Shown one piece after another: positions 23,562-35,354 of a DNA stretch of 64,000 nucleotides. Source of the DNA: Thunnus maccoyii (lineage: Eukaryota > Chordata > Actinopteri > Scombriformes > Scombridae). The position numbers and the translations under genes are program-made. The notes under the pieces were generated by a model. It did not search any database. It was not told the origin of the DNA and saw nothing but the letters and a program-made list of their open reading frames with translations. The stretch covers positions 27,985,067 to 28,049,066 of the forward strand of contig NC_056545.1 in NCBI RefSeq assembly GCF_910596095.1, in the 5' to 3' direction. Each line of letters opens with the position of its first letter. Position 1 is the stretch's first letter.

Positions 23562-26266
23562 CTAGAAGTTAGTGCAACGCAAGAAGTAGCTGTTTCCCAG
23601 CACACGGAACAACCTGCCGCTCCTCATGCTGTACTCAAACATATGGGGTCCACTGTAGAGATAGGTGAAACCTGGAGAACAGAGAATCAGTGTTAGTCTC
23701 TGTGTTTGATAAAGACTGGAAAGATTCATAATAACTGTAAACATTCTCTCATTTCAATAGTCCTGATTTGGAAAACTCAGTTCAGCCTTGAACGCTACTC
23801 ACTTCTGTACTGGAAAGCTGCTGTCACCTTGCCGGTCATGCCAGAGAAGGTCTCATCAACACGTTTAGGGAATCCCTCGTCCATTGTCTGTTTGGTCTCA
23901 TCATAACTACAGACACACAGACAAGAGTTAGACCGATTCACTATTTGTACACCATCATGTAAACTATCGTCACATCTAAACCAGTCACCTGAACTGATTT
24001 CAGATCACGTCATTTGAACACACCTGTAGTAATATCTGTCCACAAAGAACAGAGTCTTGCGAGAATCCACGTCATACATAACAGCATCGGTTTTCTTCAC
24101 ACTTTTGGGCAGACCAAAACTGGAAATTGTTTTAGGATAGCCACGTACAAGGTCATAGCCACTGAAAGCCCACACTTTACGATCTGTAAGGAAATTCAAT
24201 ACAGATACTTTTTAGTGAATGCACGTAAGGGTTAGTAACGTACACTTGAAAATAGTGTCAGATTATGAGCTTTAGGTAGATTAAGAGAACACATACCTTT
24301 AAAGAGTAGGACATTGTCTGATTGTTTGCTCTCATAAGCAGCGTCGATGTTGACAGGGGCATTAGGCCAGAAGTTTGTGATGAGACTTTGCTGAGGTGTA
24401 TTGCTCTGAGGGTAGCTACGCCAGAAGAAGCTGAGAACACACAAGAACACAAATGAGTTCATAAACCTGCTCTTGTGTGAAGAGAAAACACTCAGAATGG
24501 ACTTCAGTATTCAGATATTTGAGTATTCTATGTCTGCGATACCTGTCTTTGAAGAAGAGCATCTCTCCTCGCAGGGTGGCCACAGCGTCCAATACCATGG
24601 TGGAATCACAGGCATCAGGGGTGGTGGGAGGCTGAGGTTCAGGCTGAACTGGATCCTTATCAGGGTTTGGACCTGGAGGTTGAATAAAGTCAGAGTAATG
24701 TTATGTTCAGGAGTTCCTCAGAGATTTAGGCTGAGTGCTATTTGTGCAAACAGGCAGCTATGAATCAGTCAGTTAGTACTAACCATAGAGAGACTGGATG
24801 CCGTTGACATCATCCCGGGGGAGAACAAAGGTGTCAGGGTTTCTGTATATGTACAGAGGGTACATGAGAGCACCAGGATCTGTAGAGTGAGACAAGCCCA
24901 GGGAGTGGCCAAACTCATGGGCAGCTACCATGAACAGGACGTATCCTACAGCAGAAAAGACAGAATTACAAGTCATATACAGATCCTCTCAATGAGGAGC
25001 ATACAATATATCATGTATATGAAAATATACACTGAGTAGTTAAGAAGTAAAATCAGACACTATGCTGGGCATAAATAACTCACCAGACTTTGAGCGGAAG
25101 GTGAAGGTCTCATCATCGTCAAAATGAGCATCTCCTCCAATGCCAGTGGCTGGGGCGAAGGCATGGGCAAGAGTGCCATCAGGGCCATCAAAGGGGTAAA
25201 AATCACCATGTGCTGTTAAAAGAAGCATATTTATGTCAGGTTTGGCAAACTGGATAGAATTACAGGCCATTACATGAATTACTGTTAAAAAATACAAATC
25301 AGAACTTCAAGACACAGAAAAAGCATGTAGTTAAAGCCAAGAATCTTAAGAACATCACAACTAATAAACTGAGCATAGAGAAAGTGTATAACTGGGACAT
25401 ACACAGGAAATGTTGTTTAGTACTCACATTGGCGGCCAAAGGAGATCATGATGTCAGCTGTGCCACTGTAGATTCTTGTGAATCTCAGAGGAGTGACTTT
25501 GGCCCAAACCTGCAGTGCTTTCTCCATGGAGTCATCTACCTCTGCCACAGACATGTCAGGTGTGTAGTTCTCAATCCTGTAAGACAGAAAAATATAGAAT
25601 ATACTTCAATAATTTATCACATGCAATGCCTAAAGTTAGTCTCTCACACATTCTCTCTTTAGATCATTCACCTGTACGTAAGACTGTTTTTCTGCCACTT
25701 GAGGTTATTTCCAAAGGTAGAGAAACGAGCAGGGTCCACATCTGGAACGCCACAGCGGGGCTTCTTCATCATCGCCATGGTGTCAGCATCCAGCGTCCCG
25801 GTGATCTGGAGACCAAAGAATCGCTGCATCTCAGTCAGCTTCTTGACCGCTGGGCTGATCCCCCGTCTGATAGTTGGACCGCTCTCCTCAGTTAGGTTGA
25901 AGAATTTCTTCAGGTAGCTCTGTGAGAGAAAATCAAAGTTACATACTTAAATATGCATCATCTGCAGAATATACTAATATACTCCATGCAGGAAGAAGAG
26001 ATCTGTTAATATTTTAACAGCAGGGATCAAGCAGGTACTGTAGTGAAATTCTTCATGTGTCTATAACAACGTAACATCAGAATTCAGAGAACAAAGTTTT
26101 CAAATGCACAACTTTAGTACAACATAGTGAGAATACATGCATAAAAAGGCAAAGCAAGAACACCTACCTCTGCAAATTGCTCATCTTGAACAGTAACCTG
26201 TGATATTGGCACGCAGTGAACTGCGACTGCCAGGCTTAGTAGAATGCTGAGATTGATTGTCTTCAT
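23562..26266 (-). CDS. mmp13: Collagenase, MMP13-like, copy 3 (complete, 10 exons)
   Basis: Exons (minus strand): 26168-26266, 25672-25919, 25428-25576, 25084-25212, 24784-24945, 24543-24672, 24297-24430, 24024-24183, 23803-23906, 23562-23671; 474 residues, frame unbroken. The protein differs from copy 1 at only two positions that I can see. In the catalytic domain APAPGIGG becomes APATGIGG, and in the hemopexin domain VKKIDAV becomes VKKTDAV. The cysteine switch PRCGVPDV, zinc site [11 protein letters not shown] and terminal LRCTNF are kept. Thr in APATGIGG is shared with copy 4, so copy 1 carries the newer change; VKKTDAV is unique to this copy. A possible poly(A) signal lies at 23206-23211. 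Upstream lie its own TATA and AP-1 motifs, then the second pair of orphan MMP exons. Confidence 0.93.
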
Positions 26267-26312
26267 GTTTCCTCGTTGTAGGCAACTTGTGTTTCTGTGC
26301 TGGAGGCAGCTG

Positions 26313-26370
26313 TTATATAGGCTGTAGACTGGGTGTGTTGAGCAACCACCTTCTTGAGTTAGTGACTCAG
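26313..26370 (-). promoter_or_regulatory. Collagenase copy 3 promoter: TATA box and AP-1 site
   Basis: Same arrangement as copy 1: TATATAA at 26313-26319 and a perfect AP-1 site at 26364-26370, with an adjoining GGAA core. The sequence to about 26.9 kb is unchanged from copy 1, so the two genes should be induced alike. Confidence 0.7.
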
Positions 26371-28618
26371 GAAATATTCCTTTTATGGATAACAGAGGAA
26401 GTCAGGCTTTGATTTCTCATTTGGCTAAAACTTTTCCAAAGTAAGTAATTATGATGACCTAACACGTTTATGAGTGGTACCTGTAACAGAACATGCTTTG
26501 GAAGATTTTCACAGAATAAGAGATTAGATCAATCTCATGATTCTGCCACAAAAGTACTAGTTTTAGTTTTAAAATAAATGTGTTTTATTTGGTATCATCA
26601 GTTTTCCAACAGTTGTATGAGAAAGACTGACTCTGTTCCTACTTAGGGTATCTTAAAAATACTTTTCACTCACACACGAAAAAAATTATGTATAACCTCA
26701 TAAGATAAACATGTTGATATTTTAAAGCTTTATTTGGATCTGGATCCAAACACAGTGAAACAGTGAAGAAACTCCATACATGTCATATTTATTTTCAAAT
26801 AACTGTAGTATTTCATATCAATTTGCATAAAAATGCAATATTAAGAAACCTTTAACATGTCCAGTCTCCATCTGCAGAGGAAGATTGTGTGATATGATTA
26901 AAAACTCCAGAACAGCAACTAAATGGATCTTGAGGTGAAATTGATTTGTCAAACTTAAAAAACATCTCTGAATGAATCTGCAAATCCAGATCTGCATGGT
27001 TCATTGTGTCATAGCCTAATTTTCCACCAAATGTCATTAAAGGGGACATATTATTCACATTTACAGGTCTATTTTTTTTTTTTATCTGGGGCTCTACTAA
27101 AATATCTTTGCATGATTTACAGTTCAAAAAACTCCTTTTTAACTTATACTGACCCTTTACACAGCCCCTCAGTTCAGCCTCTGTCTGGAACAGGCCGTTT
27201 TAGCTCCTGTCTCTTCAAGGCCCCTCTCCTGATGAGCCCACTCTGCCCCTCAGCAGACTTCCACCGGCTCAGAAGGCTATGTCAATAAATCACGCAATAA
27301 ACTGTTAGAAGCAGGATTTTACTTTCTTTTTCTTGTTCTTTACTTGAAATGTCAACTTCTCAAATCCATCCATACATGTTTGAGTCAAAATCTGATAATA
27401 GGTCACTTTTTAAATCAGTTAAATAGTTATTAATATAACAAAGAAATAACACCAAAAAAATATAAGCTCCTTGGCAGAGGTTGGTCATTACATTAAATTT
27501 TGGGTAAATACTGTATATACTGAAGCAAAATTTAACTGAATGATTTTTCATCTTTCATCTGTGCTTTGCTTCACTCTCAAACTCACATTCACATTCTGAG
27601 CCAATCAACCAGACTTTTTTTTTTTTAACAATATGAAGGTACAGCAGTGCTTGCACCATTTGCATGCTTGAAAATGTATTGTACTTGATATTCTTTAATC
27701 CGTCTTCATATTTCTCCAAAACCAGTCTGTCATTAACAGTCTGACCCACAAACTCTGTGTTTCCCTGTGAGCAAACACAGACAGGCTGTGTCATGTTTCC
27801 CTCCACTTTAAATTCAAAGGTCTGACAGTTTAGGGAGTACTTGTACATGCCAGCGATTATTCATCATGCTGCACAATTTTAATCAGATACCGCATCACAA
27901 AATCCAAGCAGTCATATCGATTACATTTATTGACGTGAGTCACATACAGGAAAATGGCATTATCATCTTGTAACTTCCATTGATTTTAAAAAAAGCACTA
28001 AAGTCAGTTAATCTATAACATATGAAATGCTGCTGTACCTGCATGAAGGGTTTTTCATGTGATGGTGAAGCTGCATGAGTCAACTATTGGTGGTTATTTT
28101 CCACCCTGATATGTCTTTAATAATTTATTACCACTTTGAACATCAATGTTAATGGAAAGCTACATTTTGGTCACTGTTACCTAATATTGGACATTGACAG
28201 GAAAAGTAATGTCTTCTTGTGCAAAGTATTGTCTCAGGTTAATTGATCAACACCAGTGCATGCAAACAGAGTGAATGTGTTGCAATAAAAAAAACAAAGA
28301 TTCTCTCTTTTTTTACTCTGGAGAAATATAACGTTACAATTTTGCCCTCAAAATATGTGAGAAGTAGATCACAGTTTCACAGAACACAAACATATCTAGC
28401 AACAACATTCAAATAAAATATCAGACAATTGTAAAATCAAACACAACACAAAACATTTTAAAACAATGTACAAATACCATTATTACAACATTGTATTAAC
28501 ATTAAGGTAACACTTTTAACCACTTCCCTTGATTATTCATCAGTTTGCAAATTGGTATTTGCTACATTGTGGTTATTGCTGAATATACAGTTTTGTAACA
28601 TTTTATGTATACACACAC
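26371..28618. other. Intergenic, duplicate of 7237-9484
   Basis: Same content as the left copy, including the old interspersed repeat at about 27035-27290. No gene is recognised. Confidence 0.5.
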
Positions 28619-30968
28619 CAGTGGAGACATAGAGGTAGAGGAGGTTGCTCCTCCTCTATTTTCTGAGAGGCAAGAAGGAGATCAAAATATAGAAAAGAAT
28701 ATTTGGTCGAAATAAACCATTACCAAATCTCAGTATTATTTATAAAATATTTTTTCTCTCTTCTTTGGAAAAAATCCATTATTGAAATTCTAGTTAAAAT
28801 TCTTCAACAGCAACACCTGCAGGGCAGGAGGAGAAAGGACAGTCTGTGTGTGAAGTGGTGGTGGGGGGCAGTGGGGGAGAGTGGGGGGGGACAGAAGATG
28901 GGTGCCTGCCATGGATGTATAATAAGAGCTGGATAGGGTGCCACCGCTCAGCCTTGCAGCCAATTTTCCCCAGTGGCCACTCACGGTATTGCAGCGAAAA
29001 ATCCCCCTGCGCCCCAAAAAGGATTTTGCCCATAGACCACCATTGTAAAAAAGACGCCTGTAAAACTGTTGACAGGACACCTCGAACTGCAAACATCAAT
29101 TATGACTCTTTCTATTATGAACTTTTGATTCATGGAGGTTTTATATTTGTAAAACTTTCCTTAAGCCAAGAAAAGTGATTTAAAAATGTGTGACATCATC
29201 ACAATGCAAAGTTTATGGGCAGAGTGGGAACTCACGGGGGGCCAGTGGAGGAAACACCACTGCGCATATTCAGTGGGCCGCACAACACGGAAGCAAACCC
29301 AGAAGCTAGAAACTTTTTTTGGCGTATGCGCCAGGTGAGCAATTCCTACAGGACTGAATGGGTGCCATTTTTAGTCCAGTATCCAGCTCCTATAATACAT
29401 CCATGACGGCTCCTGCTGTCCTCCACAGGGCGGGATCTCTTACATCAATTTAATGTACTTCATTTTTTTCATGCTATTCTATGATTGGCCAAGACACGTA
29501 AAATGACGCTCCAAGGGAGGATGTCCTCCCTAACCAATCAACAACCAGAATGCAATATTGACATTGCATTGGTCCAATGATAGTTACCAGATTTCATCTT
29601 CAATTCTCTCCACTGTAAGGCAGAGTAGCAGCAGTAGATAACGAGCAGTAGGTAGCTCCTTGCGCTAGCCAATGCAACAGTCGGCTTGTTGTAGCAGCCT
29701 GAAGGACTCTTTATACATCCATGGAAGGACTGTTAAGGATTGTTGTTAAGCTAACGGGAGAATGGATTTGGACTGTGCGGTGCAGCAGCAGCAGGATGCT
29801 GCCGGGTGGCTGGAGAGAGAAGCAGCCGGAGAAACAACCAGGAGAGTTAACTTGTTTGTTATTGTTGCTAATGATATCAGACTGGTTAACCAGCAGCCAC
29901 AAAGTTCTGTTAACTAACAAACAAGATGACCAACAGCCACAAATGGACGTCATGAGATGAATACTTCATCTCCATGAAAGAAAGAAGAAGACATCAGATA
30001 CTGTAATTCAAATACAGCTTCTCTCTCTCCGTCTCTTTGGTCGCTAATTTCATCTCTGATGGTTAAATGTCTCTGTGGCTGTTGTATGAATTTATCTCCT
30101 TAACAAGAATGCAGCAGAGATTATATAATGTGTTGTGGGTAGTTTGCTTGTTGAAGTTACAGTGAGATGTCTGGACTCACTCATTTGGAATTGATCCAGT
30201 TTTTCATTGAGTGGTTGTTCAGCTGTTGAATTGTGATTAGTGAATGAGTGTGCAGGAGGTCTGGCTGCTTGTTGTGACAATTTCTTTGTTTGTTTTTTTT
30301 TTAAGCTGAGTCATATATTGAGTAATAAGCCAGAATAAGTAACCAGAATAATAAGTGTTAACATGTCAGTTTTGTAGACTATATTTTGTATGTCGTGCAC
30401 ATAGATCAGAGTGTGTAAGTCAGGTATTTGATACAAGCATTAATACTTTCTGATGTGAACCTATACTTTTAGAGCTGTGAATGTTTTTAGTGTTCAATCT
30501 TTCTTGTATTCAGCACTGATCTGTACCTGTATCACATTATAAGCTTTGTGGTAATTTATATATTTCTGTATACTAAGAAAATGTATAGGAAACATGTGTA
30601 AATCATGTGATATGTTGTCTGTTTTTGATGAGAACATAAATCTGTTGTCACAATAGAACAACACTATGAATTTGAATTTAACTTTGTTGGTAAAATGACA
30701 CATTTGAACCACTCCACAGCTAAAATTAACACTTCTTCGTTTAGAAACAATATGTATATGCTAAATGTCTTTAAATAAGCAGCCTTCTCACCACTCAGGG
30801 GTTTTTATTTTTGAAAGCAAATTGTTTTATTGGCATATAAAATTTTCCCCCACCCTTCTGATTTCATCAGGTCGGGGACAATGATATAGTATGATGCTGT
30901 TTGTTGTAAGATTCCATGTTGGGTTTCCTCCCGTCCTCCCCAAGTTTTTGAGTCACCAGCCACCGCTG
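28619..30968. mobile_element. hAT-type element, 2.35 kb, both ends present
   Basis: It starts CAGTGGAGAC and ends ...CAGCCACCGCTG, which reads CAGCGGTGGC inward from the right: short CAGYGG-type inverted ends. It is flanked by ACACACAC on both sides, consistent with an 8-bp target duplication in a CA repeat. Unit 4 has an uninterrupted CA repeat at the same place (about 40338-40352), the empty site. No transposase domain is recognisable, so it is probably non-autonomous. Confidence 0.68.
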
Positions 30969-31005
30969 ACACACACACACAGCAGATACACAGCATCTAT
31001 TTCAG

Positions 31006-31796
31006 TTATCTGCCCTCCATCAGGATTTCATTGTTGTCCTTCTTGCATTCCAGCAAGTCGTTAGCAGGGCCAGTGGAGACGACACGTTTGGAGTTGGAGT
31101 CATATTTGTAGTGGACATTCCCCTTGAAGAAGTGCACAAATCCTGTTGGGAATCAAGAATAATTATTGTTAAATATAAAATGTATCAGGGTGCTCAATGT
31201 ATACCACGATAACACATTGAAGGTGCTATGAGTAGCGTTTTTTTTTATATAATATCTGATTATCATTGGGGCCACTGAGGTTTCTGCATTTTAGGGAATG
31301 TTAACTTAAACTTGTTTTATCTTTTTCTTTTATTAACAGGGACTGATTTCTGTCATTCCTTTCACCATCTGTTATCACAAGTAATTGTGAGGATTTGCTT
31401 TGTGCACGAACACATCTAATAAATATGATCATGTTTTACAAGCATGCAGGTATGTTTTATCACCCTTAGCCTGTTTGTCTAGTTTTCCTTCCTAATTTAA
31501 CCTTGATATTCTTTTTCTTTTCTGTACCATGATGCAGTCGAGTTGATGAAGAAAACCAGGTGATGTGAAATGCACTGTTGATATTTTTAAAACTTTAATT
31601 TAATGAAAGCTTTCCGTCATCATGCTGTGCATAGAATCTTTTTATATGACACCTTTTATGAAACTGCAGGTGGAAAAAGAAGTCGATGTAACTACCCTCA
31701 TAGAAGACAGCTGCATCTATGGGATATGGGATCCCCGGCCACTGCTGCTTTATGAGTGTTGGTGATCCCTCCATCATTTTCTGCTGCTCATCATAC
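31006..31796 (-). pseudogene. Orphan exons 9-10 of the upstream MMP (copy 2)
   Basis: Exon 9 is 31696-31796 and exon 10 is 31006-31142 with its stop. Both are identical in protein to the orphan pair at 11264-12054. They differ from the parent gene at few positions (for example QQKMMEG against QQKTMEG, and LMEGR against LMVGR at the end). Splice sites and frame are intact. They lie upstream of collagenase copy 3 and downstream of copy 4 in the direction of transcription. Similarity to parent intron 8 extends to about 32248. Confidence 0.88.
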
Positions 31797-32248
31797 CTAG
31801 ATATTTCACACAAAGAAAACACGGTAGAGCCTTGTCTCTATGTTTTCCTGCTGGCAGGATACAATAAAGGTGCACTTTTTGGGGAAAAATGGTTAACCAC
31901 AGTACCTGCTCTGTTTTTTGACATCAGCAAAGTCATCCTGATTACACACACAGAAGATTAGCCAAGGCAGTGACATCAAACCCTGCTGTTTAACACAGGA
32001 ATTTCACATGTTGTTATTATAGCAATACCAAAGGAGGAAGTAGTCTGGTCTGGTCTCTAGTATGCACCACAAAAAAACTTCACTAACTATGCAGATAATG
32101 TGCAAACTGGTCTCTCTTAAAACATAGTTGATATAACTGAAGCTTTTGACACCATTTTATCACTGCTGGACACTTATTTGATAGGTTTCAAGTTTCCACC
32201 ACAACCTCCCTGTGTCTGCATGGGGAGCCCTACCTGCTGTGTTCACTG

Positions 32249-35200
32249 CCACAGTCCAGTTCTTCTTTTGGGCCTATCACCAATTCTGAAGTATTTCATG
32301 TACTTGATTAGTTTAAACTTCAGACAATCAACAGGAGCCGACAATCTAGATACTACGTATAGCACTGTAAAATGAGATTTATTTTTATTAAGAATTATTT
32401 TGAAAACTATCTTATTTTAGCATTGTTTCAATGTTTTACATGAGTTGATTAATGGTTCATGACTTGTTAAATTGTTACAATCTTTATATTTTTATGTAAA
32501 TTAGGAACTATATGACAATACGTAGCTTGTCTGTAGTGTTTAAGATAGTTTAGATTGGGCGGAGTGATAAACCGCACAGTGAAGTGATGTATCAATAGTG
32601 ATGTATGTATTAGTCAGACATCAGTGTGTCCCTAAACTAACTGAGGTTACAGTATCTCCTACAGTTCTAGTTCCTGCCAGGTCAGAGATGGTCATCGCTG
32701 CTAAACTGGATGGATCACTTAAAGGACTGGTACTTGGCTATGCAGGTGTGTTTGAACCATGCTACACTGACCAGTCATCTACTGGTTTTGCATGGACCGT
32801 GGCAAAAGCTGAACAAGGTTTCATCTATGTCAAAACAGCTAACCCCTCCAGTGAGGAGTTACACTGTAGCACACAGATAGAAACTTTTCATGCCAGAAAA
32901 TTGTGTACATTTTAAAGTTAAATGCATCAATCTGGTGCACTTTCAGAGCAGAATTAAGAGACTAGACCTATGAAGGACTTTGTGCTCTTGTAAACAATTT
33001 AATCATAAACACATTGGTTGGTTATATTTGTCATGTCACCACCATTCATATCTGTACAACTATTATAACTATTTTCTGACATTGTTTTGTGTTCACTACT
33101 TTCTGCTGAAAACAGGAGAACAAAAAATGAGAGCTGCAACGATTAATCGATTAGTCGACTGACGGAATATCAATCGGCATCTATTTTGATGACCAAATAA
33201 CTTCTTAAGGAAAAATGACATTACATTAGTGTGAAAAATGTTTAGGCTAGATGTTGATGAGCACTGATCTCATAATGTGGGGTTTGTTCCCAACAAGAAA
33301 GAACTTTTTAAAGAGTTATTTTTTATTTCATTTGCATTTGCTTTGCGTCGGGTCCTGCATCACTCTGTTGGGGTTCATTTCACAATAATGACCCACTCGC
33401 TGTACATTATCCCTTAAATATTTTTATATATTTGTATAATTTTTTACTTTATACTTTTAAGTTGTTTACGTTTATCTTATTTCATTTATCGTATTTCTTT
33501 AATTTTAAACTATGTGTTTTTATAGTCCACACCCTTCCTCTTCAGTCTGTAAAGTCTGGATTATGATTATTACAACTGCTGATGATATTAACATACCACT
33601 TGTTTAATCCAGATAAGAAGTGCTGCTTATGCTATTGTTGACATTGCACTGTTCTCTCATCTATGTTTCTGCAATCTCTGATTGCACATTAACGAGGCAT
33701 CGGTTTCTTAATGTATCGGTCAGAGGCCTTGATGTCATTCCCAAATCATAACATACATTGGCTTATCATAATAATCATAATTATTGTTGCTGTTCTTATT
33801 TAATCTGAACAATAATGTGTAGCACACTTGTCTCGCAAGCTTATTTAATTATAGCAGATGTATAGCTTTCATTAAGTCAGCTTATTATTATTTCAAAGTA
33901 GTCCACCTTTTGGTAAACGGCCTCATGAGCTCTTTGAATGGCTTGTTATAGATCCATGACCACAAAACTTGCACAGGTTTAGTTATTGGTCAGAGCATTA
34001 TTTATCTTAATAAAGCGCAGGAAACTGAAGATAGTCATACATGAGATGGTAATGGTAAATGTTGCTTTGTCTAAAATTCACATTCACACTAACTCTGTGA
34101 ATATGCATGTTACTTATCCAGTCACTTCATGCTAGTCTCCTCAGTTTATAACAAGCCTGTAAACTGGTGTTATATGGCAGGGATTGCCTAACACCACAGT
34201 TTGTTCTGCAGAATGGCCTTAATTTTTTTAATTTATTTGTCACTGTTAATGTTAGACAAGGTTCTGCACAATAGGAGACCATGAACAGTCATGTGTATGC
34301 ATGTAGCCTATTAATTTATATTTTAGCCTACTATTAATCAAATATTAATGCATATTAAAAAATCTGTGTGCTGTACACGCACATTAACTACACATTGTAG
34401 GAACCTCTACATATCCCACTGCTATTGCCCCCACAGTTAAAAATATCTAGAACCACCTCTGACCAAATTCTGTGCCTGCAAAAGTATTGACATTTCCATC
34501 AAGCTCAGCTGCACATTGTATTTAGTGCTGATTAGAAAATGTTAGCATGCTATCATGCTAACTACCATATTCAACATGGTAAACATTATACCTACTTAAA
34601 TCTCAATAGGTATTACAGTATACGGTATTGTATCTAAGCATTAGCTTAATGTCATTATTAGCAGTTGTATCTCTATGTTTCTTGTGTAGTACTACATATT
34701 TCCACATCTCTATGATGAAAAGTTACTCTACACTACTGCACTGCACTACTGACTGCTAGTAACTTTGTTCGTCATACATTATACGCTAAAAAACAAATGT
34801 CAGTCTTGTTGAGAAAATGCGCAAGCCACATCATGTCACTATCAGTACTCTTTTGGTTTAGCAAAATAACAACAAAATATACTTAAAAATGTACGTAAAC
34901 AACTTTTATTTGTTAATTCAAGGAGCCAATTTATTTTCACAGTTTTTACATGCATACATTCATATGTGTTGTCACAGTGGTGTTCAAATCTATGTAGACG
35001 TGCAATTATGAAAATGATAATGAGTTAATTATGCAGTGACAAATTAGTAACAGCAATGTTTTGAAAATGAATGACAAATAAATTACAATAAAGAATTGAA
35101 TTAAATTTAAATAAGTAAAAAAAAAAAAAGCAATGGCTGGCCACAAAAATGCAATTTCATTAAAATATTTTTTTAAAAAACATGTAAGGTGCCGTTTATG

Positions 35201-35354
35201 AGAAAGGGCATATATCCAGTATATACCCTTAATTCTGTAACAATATAATTAGATATTATAGAATATATTCTTACAAGTTATGGACACTTTTTAACTCTGG
35301 TGCCTTCATTGTCATTCACAGTAGCTACACAAACAACTTCTGTTATCATTTGGT
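32249..35354. other. Intergenic backbone of unit 4
   Basis: Collinear with 12514-15036 and, in part, with 1486-4427. It keeps about 0.6 kb (33630-34240) missing from unit 2. It holds the second retroelement fossil and the decayed ATTAATCGATTAGTCGACTG repeat near 33130. A possible poly(A) signal for copy 4 lies at 34930-34935 on the minus strand. Confidence 0.6.
32598..32990 (+). mobile_element. Fossil fragment of a Gypsy-like LTR retrotransposon (second copy)
   Basis: Duplicate of the fragment at 12856-13250, carried in the repeat unit. Only the linker region between protease and reverse transcriptase is suggested. It is broken and old, with no LTRs seen. Confidence 0.4.

Larger units (their letters stand above)
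19133..31961. repeat. Segmental duplication, second copy (unit 3)
   Basis: Near-identical repeat of 1-12225, in the same order and orientation. It contains the Tc1-like fragment, the 731-bp hAT-type element, collagenase copy 3, the full hAT-type element and orphan MMP exons. It keeps about 0.6 kb (30347-30968) that unit 1 lost. After about 31961 the match to the left copy drops from near-identity to a few per cent divergence. Confidence 0.93.
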
